Below are positions 30,165-34,656 of a stretch of DNA of 34,656 nucleotides, piece after piece; the stretch's first letter is position 1; each line of letters starts with the position of its first letter. The position numbers and the translations under genes are program-made. The notes beneath the pieces were generated by a model. The model worked only from the letters and a program-made list of their open reading frames with translations. It searched no databases and had not been told where the DNA came from. The DNA comes from Candidatus Woesearchaeota archaeon (GTDB lineage: Archaea; Nanobdellota; Nanobdellia; Woesearchaeales; GW2011-AR4): positions 1 through 34,656 of the forward strand of contig JAHWGX010000030.1 in the NCBI GenBank assembly GCA_019323655.1, in the 5' to 3' direction.

Positions 30165-31406
30165 TTATTTTTTAGGATTTGATGCTCTGATTTCATCCAG
30201 TATCCTGTTTCCAATAACCCTTTTGCCTGCAAGCTTTAAATGCACTGCCTTTTTGTTTTTCCCGGCTAAAAAGACTTCGTTTGTCTCGACATCAAAACCG
30301 CATTGCTTTTTCCCGACATCGTTTGCAACTACAATGTCTGCATTTGCGCTTTTTAACAGATTATACGCCCTGCTCAACAGCTCCTTTTCGCTTACGTTGT
30401 ACTCTGCCTTGAATCCAACCAGGAAAATTTTTTTGTTTAATTTTTTGATTTTCTCAAATATTTTTGTTGTCGGAGTAAGCTCCAAATGCAGATTCTGCCC
30501 GCTTTTAATCTTATGCTTGGCTTTGTTGTTGATTGTAAAATCAGAAACAGCAGCAGTGTGAATCATTATATCCTGATTATTTATGTTTTTTTTGATTTCT
30601 CTTAATAAATCTTCTACAGTAGTTATCTTAATATCCCTAAAATGATACCTTGGCTCTACTGAGCTTATGCCCCTGATAAGCGTTACATCTGCCCCTCTGA
30701 GAAATGCTTCTTCAGCGATATAAACCCCCATCTTGCCTGAGCTTTTGTTTGTTATAATCCTTACCGGGTCAATTTCTTCTGATGTTGCGCCGGCTGTCAC
30801 AAGAATCCTTTTTCCTTTTAAGTCGCTGCTTCTTTTGAGCATTGCGCCTGTTCTTTCAATTATTTTATCCGGATTTGCCAGCCTGCCGACACCCTCATAG
30901 CCGCATGCAAGCATTCCGTATTCCGGCTCAACAAACTCATAATTCAACTTTTGCAGTTTTTTGATATTTTCCTGCACAATTGGGTTCTTCCACATCTTTA
31001 CATTCATTGCAGGGCATATCAGTACGGGGGCATTTACAGCCATAACAGTCGTGCTTAATAAGTCATCCGCAATTCCATTGGCTATTTTCCCGATAATGTT
31101 GGCTGTAGCAGGGCATATGAGAAACAAATCCGCAATATCCGCAAGCCCAATGTGCTTTATTTTTTTATTATTCTTTATATAACCCTTGTAATTAATGCCG
31201 GGGTCAAATAAATCCGAATAAACCTTGTTGTCGCTGGCTTTTTCAAAATCTTTTATATCCGCCAACTCCAAGGCATTTTTTGTCATAATTACATGGACAT
31301 TAGCATTTAACTTTCTTAGTTTTTCAATCAAGCCAAGAACTTTGTAACATGCAATGCTGCTCGTTATCCCAATCACTATATTCTTGTTTTTCAATTGATT
31401 AAGCAT
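30165..31406 (-). CDS. coaBC: Bifunctional CoaBC (PPC decarboxylase / PPC synthetase)
   Basis: 413 aa from the ATG at 31406; an upstream TTG at 31415 is less likely because a TATA box lies 27 bases before the ATG. The N-terminal flavoprotein CoaC domain has IGITSSIACYK, the active-site His in KHIGLADIADLFLICPATAN, PAMNVKMW and the Cys in GMLACGYEGVGRL. The C-terminal CoaB domain has ILVTAGATSEEIDPVRIITN-KSSGKMG and VVANDV. It joins 4'-phosphopantothenate with cysteine (CoaB) and decarboxylates the product to phosphopantetheine (CoaC). panB nearby acts earlier in the same pathway. Confidence 0.95.
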   Translation of the reverse strand: MLNQLKNKNIVIGITSSIACYKVLGLIEKLRKLNANVHVIMTKNALELADIKDFEKASDNKVYSDLFDPGINYKGYIKNNKKIKHIGLADIADLFLICPATANIIGKIANGIADDLLSTTVMAVNAPVLICPAMNVKMWKNPIVQENIKKLQKLNYEFVEPEYGMLACGYEGVGRLANPDKIIERTGAMLKRSSDLKGKRILVTAGATSEEIDPVRIITNKSSGKMGVYIAEEAFLRGADVTLIRGISSVEPRYHFRDIKITTVEDLLREIKKNINNQDIMIHTAAVSDFTINNKAKHKIKSGQNLHLELTPTTKIFEKIKKLNKKIFLVGFKAEYNVSEKELLSRAYNLLKSANADIVVANDVGKKQCGFDVETNEVFLAGKNKKAVHLKLAGKRVIGNRILDEIRASNPKK

Positions 31407-31428
31407 ACGTTTCAAGAATAAATTTAAA

Positions 31429-31437
31429 TTTATAAAT
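31429..31437 (-). promoter_or_regulatory. TATA box of coaBC
   Basis: ATTTATAAA on the minus strand, 27 bases before the ATG at 31406; supports that start and a leaderless mRNA. Confidence 0.5.
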
Positions 31438-31548
31438 CATTGCATTTTTATCGTGTTCTTTGGGAGATTATAGGTTTTAAGCAATACTGAAAGCAAAGTT
31501 TGGAGGATGTGCAGAGTAAAATTTAAATGGGATTAAAAAAGAACAATA

Positions 31549-31556
31549 TTTAAATA
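31549..31556 (+). promoter_or_regulatory. TATA box of the DUF488 module
   Basis: TTTAAATA about 33 bases before the ATG at 31586; predicts a leader of a few bases and a single promoter for the three genes that follow. Confidence 0.5.
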
Positions 31557-31585
31557 AACGGGAGCTATATCGTTTAAGCAAGAAA

Positions 31586-32641
31586 ATGGAGCTTACGATT
31601 TTAGCTGTTACAAAAAGGGACTATGGAGTTTGTATTGCAGGTATAGGTGAAAAATTAAGTTGGGTAAGGCCAATTAAAAACAGGATATTGGTACTGGACG
31701 ATATTAAACTAAATAGGGGTGTTTACCTTTCCAATTCCTGCGTTTATACTGTTTCCGCAAAAAAATCAGGTTGTAAGGGACACCAAAGTGAGAACTACTT
31801 AATAGATGAAAAAGAACCTATTAGCTATTTAAAAAAATTAGGAGATGCGGAGAGAAATGAGCTTTTTTCTAAATTATCTGAAAATTTGTTAATAACATCA
31901 AATCCAAATCAAGGCGTATGCAAGTTATTAAAAGAAAAAAATCGTTCATTAATATTGCTAGGACCAGTAACTATTGATGCAGTCGAGCTATCTCAAGATG
32001 ACAATATTCACGCTAGGATTGATTTTAGCATAGGTCAAATAAAAATAAAAAACCAAAATTTCAAAAGTTTACCTTGCACCGATTTTAAATTCTTATCTTT
32101 TTCAAAAGATATACTCAAAGAACAGAATACCTCTTATTTAAGATTGGACGGGAATGACCTGCGGGATCTGTTAAAAGTTGAAAAATTTTTCATCGCTCTA
32201 GGCTTAACAGCTGAACTATACAGAGGCGATTATTGGCCTATGGTAATTGGCGTGCATACTATCCCGGATTATACCCAAGAGATTGATTATAGTAATTTTT
32301 TTCCAATTGAAGGGGGAGTGCTCAAAAAAGAGGTTACAGCCCAAAGCCAAGAAAAAAAGAATATTCTAGACCCAAGACTGATTGATGAGTACTATAAAAT
32401 AAAAATTGAATTAAATAGATTACTGCTAAAGGAAAATGAATTAAAGGAAAAGCTTAAGACCCTAATGATTAATGAGGGCATAAGCAAATACCATGCCGAA
32501 AAAATGGATATATTTTGCAGGAAATGCGAAAGGATATTCTACCCTAAAGATAAAATAGAAGAATTTGTTTCCAATGACATTCTTGAGAAAATCAAATCAG
32601 TCAAGGAAATTGTTTATTTGTTAACAAGGTTAAAGAAATAA
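31586..32641 (+). CDS. Uncharacterised 351-aa protein of a DUF488 module (possible dual OB-fold)
   Basis: Residues 1-~235 are beta-rich, starting MELTILAVTKRDYGVCIAGIGEKLSWVRPI, in two halves each with repeated strand patterns (for example LGPVTIDAVELSQDDN...IDFSIGQIKI). This resembles the dual OB-type proteins that accompany DUF488 genes, from general memory and not searched. Residues ~265-300 form a coiled coil (LIDEYYKIKIELNRLLLKENELKEKLKTLM). CRKCERIFY near 312-320 is a possible half zinc site. The stop is one base before the next ATG. Codons are AT-rich compared with flanking coaBC and panB. Nucleic-acid binding is an inference. Confidence 0.6.
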   Translation: MELTILAVTKRDYGVCIAGIGEKLSWVRPIKNRILVLDDIKLNRGVYLSNSCVYTVSAKKSGCKGHQSENYLIDEKEPISYLKKLGDAERNELFSKLSENLLITSNPNQGVCKLLKEKNRSLILLGPVTIDAVELSQDDNIHARIDFSIGQIKIKNQNFKSLPCTDFKFLSFSKDILKEQNTSYLRLDGNDLRDLLKVEKFFIALGLTAELYRGDYWPMVIGVHTIPDYTQEIDYSNFFPIEGGVLKKEVTAQSQEKKNILDPRLIDEYYKIKIELNRLLLKENELKEKLKTLMINEGISKYHAEKMDIFCRKCERIFYPKDKIEEFVSNDILEKIKSVKEIVYLLTRLKK

Positions 32642-32642
32642 A

Positions 32643-33092
32643 ATGGAAAAAGCAGCATATCTGATAGGACATGGAAATATGAAGCTTGAAGAATTCTTTA
32701 GGATATTAAAAGAGAAAAAAGTGGATGTACTTATTGATGTTAGGAGTGCCCCGTTTAGTAAATATGTCCCGGATTTTAATAAAGAACGCCTAAAAGAATT
32801 TTTATTAAAGAATAACATTGATTATGTGCACATGGGGGGTATTCTTGGAGGGAGGCATACAGAAGGCTTTGCTAAATACATGAATTCCAATGAGTTTAAA
32901 AAAGGGATTGCATTGCTTCAGGAAGGGATTATTGGCAGCAGAGCGGCTATTATGTGCTCAGAGATTGATTATAGAAGGTGTCATAGAAGATTTATAGGTT
33001 TAAAACTCGCTGATGAGGGGTTTATTGTCGAAGATATCAGCAAGAGGGGCATTATACAAAAGATTGGCCAAAAAACATTGGTAAGTTTTTGA
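32643..33092 (+). CDS. DUF488 protein 1
   Basis: 149 aa. Family signature: AYLIGHGNMKLEEFFRILKE-KKVDVLIDVRSAPFSKYVPDFN, then IDYVHMGGILGGRH and AAIMCSEIDYRRCHRRFIG. The C-x-E...CHR motif and the DVR-x-x-P segment are conserved in DUF488 (PF04343), whose activity is not established. It starts one base after the preceding stop and its stop TGA lies just before the next start, so the three genes form one operon. Confidence 0.85.
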   Translation: MEKAAYLIGHGNMKLEEFFRILKEKKVDVLIDVRSAPFSKYVPDFNKERLKEFLLKNNIDYVHMGGILGGRHTEGFAKYMNSNEFKKGIALLQEGIIGSRAAIMCSEIDYRRCHRRFIGLKLADEGFIVEDISKRGIIQKIGQKTLVSF

Positions 33093-33094
33093 AA

Positions 33095-33535
33095 ATGGCT
33101 ACTATTTATACTATAGGTTTTACTAAAAAATCTCTTGAAGAATTTGTTAATTTATTGAAGAAAAACAAGATAACCCAGCTAGTTGATGTGCGATTAAACA
33201 AAGATTCTCAATTGTCAGGATTTGCTAAAAGCAAAGACCTTAAATATGTTCTTGGGCAAATCTTGAAGATTAAGTATAAAGTTATACCCGGATTTTCTCC
33301 AACTAAGGAACTTTTAAAAGCATACCAAAAGGATAAAGACTGGGGAAAATATGAAAAAAAGTTTAAGGAGTTAATTAAAGAAAGAAAACTTGAAAGATTT
33401 AAAGATGTAGTGTTGAATGAAAGAGAGAGAGTTTGTTTGCTTTGTTCAGAAGCAGAAGCGGATAAATGCCATAGAAGGCTGTTAGCAGAGTTTTTTAGCA
33501 GATTAGGGAATAAGGTCGATGTTATTCATCTGTAA
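33095..33535 (+). CDS. DUF488 protein 2
   Basis: 146 aa from ATG 33095 (an overlapping TTG at 33089 is possible). Family signature: IYTIGFTKKSLEEFVNLLKKNKITQLVDVRLNKDSQLSGFAK, then VIPGFSPTKELLKAY and VCLLCSEAEADKCHRRLLAEF. It is divergent from the DUF488 protein encoded just upstream (different middle segment), so the pair is an ancient duplication or a heteromeric combination and not a recent tandem copy. Last gene of the module. Confidence 0.85.
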   Translation: MATIYTIGFTKKSLEEFVNLLKKNKITQLVDVRLNKDSQLSGFAKSKDLKYVLGQILKIKYKVIPGFSPTKELLKAYQKDKDWGKYEKKFKELIKERKLERFKDVVLNERERVCLLCSEAEADKCHRRLLAEFFSRLGNKVDVIHL

Positions 33536-33718
33536 TTACTGCTTTTCTGTATGCCTAAGTAAATCTTAATAGCAAAATATAAATAAATTCTCGTACTCTT
33601 AAAAAACTAAAAAAAACATTAGAGAAAAAAATGCCCAAATCTCAACAATAAACTGATTTAAGAACAGATTGTTTGGATAAGTTAATCCAAATCAGCATAG
33701 TAAACTCAAAAACTTTGT
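33536..33718. other. Convergent AT-rich gap with one weak hairpin
   Basis: AT-rich gap between the DUF488 operon and panB. The only structure seen is TTTGGAT-AAGTTA-ATCCAAA (33672-33691), 28 bases after the panB stop. It may help 3'-end formation, but no run of T follows on either strand. Confidence 0.35.
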
Positions 33719-34489
33719 TCAATGGAAGCTGTGCTCGTCTTTCGGAAAAGCTCCTTCTTTCACATCCTTAATGTAATTCTCAAAAGCGCTTTTCATTTCC
33801 TTTCCTAATTCAGCATATTTTTTGACAAATTTTGGGGCAAATTTGTCGTAAATTCCCAGTATGTCGTTTGACACCAATACCTGGCCGTCGCAGCAAGGCC
33901 CTGCGCCAATTCCTATTGTCGGTATTGAAACTGCTTCTGTGATTTTTTTTGCAAGCCGCATTGGAACGCACTCCAGGACTATGCTGTAGCAGCCTGCTTC
34001 TTCAAGCTCTTTTGCCAGATTAACCAGCTTGTCTGCAGCCTCTTCTGTTTTGCCCTGCACTTTAAATTCAGCAACAGTTTGCGGAGTTAACCCAATATGC
34101 CCCATAACATCAATATTATTTTCAGCCAAAAACTTTGCTATCTCCGGCTTGTTTTCTATTTTTACGTTATCTGCACCTGCACTTATGAATTTTTTTGCAT
34201 TCAGTAAGGCAGTTTCATTGTCATTATAGCTGTTTGCCGGCATGTCCCCGACAATCATGGCATTTTTTGTTCCTCTTGCAACTGCCGCTGTATGCCTTAT
34301 CATATCATCCATTGTAACGCTTAATGTGTTTTCATAGCCCAAAACAACCATGCCAAGGCTGTCTCCAACCAGGATTATGTCTACGCCCGCATCATCCATG
34401 AATTTTGCTGTAAAGCAGTCGTATGCAGTAAGCATTGTTATTTTTTCCTCCCCTTTCATTGATTTTATTTTTTGTGTGGTGGTTTTCAT
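33719..34489 (-). CDS. panB: Ketopantoate hydroxymethyltransferase (PanB)
   Basis: 256 aa from the ATG at 34489. The frame stays open to 34558, but a TATA box (TTTATAAA, 34512-34519) is 27 bases before 34489 and this gives MKTTTQKIKSMKGEEKITML, the family's usual start. Motifs: TAYDCFTAKFMDDAGVDIIL, VGDSLGMVVLGYENTLSVTM with the metal Asp, VGDMP, VKIEN, MGHIGLTPQ and IPTIGIGAGPCCDGQVLV. It adds a hydroxymethyl group from methylene-folate to ketoisovalerate to form ketopantoate, the first step toward pantothenate and CoA. coaBC acts downstream in the same pathway. Confidence 0.94.
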   Translation of the reverse strand: MKTTTQKIKSMKGEEKITMLTAYDCFTAKFMDDAGVDIILVGDSLGMVVLGYENTLSVTMDDMIRHTAAVARGTKNAMIVGDMPANSYNDNETALLNAKKFISAGADNVKIENKPEIAKFLAENNIDVMGHIGLTPQTVAEFKVQGKTEEAADKLVNLAKELEEAGCYSIVLECVPMRLAKKITEAVSIPTIGIGAGPCCDGQVLVSNDILGIYDKFAPKFVKKYAELGKEMKSAFENYIKDVKEGAFPKDEHSFH

Positions 34490-34511
34490 AAGCATTGAGA
34501 TTAAATTGTTG

Positions 34512-34519
34512 TTTATAAA
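34512..34519 (-). promoter_or_regulatory. TATA box of panB
   Basis: TTTATAAA, 27 bases before the ATG at 34489; supports that start codon. Confidence 0.5.
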
Positions 34520-34561
34520 GTTAATTATTAACTGGACTTTCGTGTTTTTAAAAATCATTAA

Positions 34562-34616
34562 GTAGTAGGCATTTCATAGAAATCTTGGTGATAATCTATG
34601 AAAGAGAACCTACTAC
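34562..34616. repeat. Nested inverted repeat over a start codon
   Basis: GTAGTAGG (34562-34569) is inverted as CCTACTAC (about 34609-34616), and inside it TTTCATAG (34573-34580) is inverted as CTATGAAA (34596-34603). The inner right arm contains the ATG of the gene at 34598, and the loop holds its GGTGAT ribosome site. Such a hairpin could limit translation or be part of an element end. Confidence 0.55.
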
Positions 34617-34656
34617 CATACCCAAATGATTGGAAGAACTTATTAAATCTTTTTGC
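34598..34656 (+). CDS. Start of an unidentified gene (3' partial)
   Basis: ATG at 34598 with GGTGAT five bases upstream; 19 codons stay open to the window end and read MKENLLPYPNDWKNLLNLF. That opening resembles those of some transposases recalled from memory, but the fragment is too short to assign. Both start and ribosome site lie in a nested hairpin, which would fit a tightly controlled gene. Confidence 0.4.
   Translation, partial: MKENLLPYPNDWKNLLNLF

Noticed and set aside
34558..34558. Upstream start of panB at 34558 (24 more residues)
   Set aside because: The extension is AT-rich, overlaps the TATA box at 34512-34519 and lacks family similarity; 34489 fits the promoter distance.

Overview
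The window is archaeal chromosome, most likely from a DPANN-type lineage (Woesearchaeota/Pacearchaeota-like); that placement is inference. Support for Archaea is direct. There is an archaeal RNA polymerase cluster in the order H, B'', B', A', A'', L30e, NusA, followed at a distance by S12 and S7. There are also aIF1A, class III (archaellin/pilin-type) signal peptides, intron-containing tRNAs, and TATA boxes about 25-30 nt upstream of start codons that imply leaderless mRNAs. Pointers to DPANN are the giant cysteine-rich secreted proteins, a Pro/Gln-rich coiled-coil protein and two short class III pilin-like proteins.

Layout. 1-12.2 kb: two secreted Cys/Asp-rich proteins. The first is cut by the window start. 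The second is a 3,257-residue protein with an N-terminal beta-propeller-like region, a beta-helix, about 1,800 residues of MopE-type Cys/Asp repeats, a second beta-helix and Ig-like domains. 12.2-13.8 kb: two toxin-antitoxin modules face each other, a winged-helix/RelE-like pair on + and an MNT/HEPN pair on -, with overlapping 3' ends. 13.8-15.4 kb: two paralogous pilin-like proteins and a small membrane protein (-). 15.5-17.0 kb: an RDD membrane protein and the protease SppA (+). 17.0-17.4 kb: a heavily structured intergenic element. 17.4-25.6 kb: the RNA polymerase operon (-). 25.67-25.98 kb: tRNA-Lys(TTT) with two introns and tRNA-Asp(GTC) with three (-). 26.3-27.8 kb: aIF1A, a membrane protein with a C-terminal Ada-like metal-binding motif, and an orphan gene (+). 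27.9-29.9 kb: lspA, a Pro/Gln-rich protein, S7 and S12 (-). 30.0-30.1 kb: a second structured intergenic element. 30.2-31.4 kb: coaBC (-). 31.6-33.5 kb: an AT-rich three-gene module, one unrecognised 351-aa protein plus two DUF488 proteins (+). 33.7-34.5 kb: panB (-). A + strand gene begins at 34598 and runs off the end.

The core is ordinary information processing, with coenzyme A synthesis (panB, coaBC) beside it. The unusual parts are the multi-intron tRNAs, with introns in the D-, anticodon and T-loops; a family of palindromic intergenic elements; the giant adhesin-like gene; the DUF488 module; a bacterial-type lipoprotein signal peptidase in an archaeon; and the convergent toxin-antitoxin island. 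All family assignments were made by reading motifs, without database searches.
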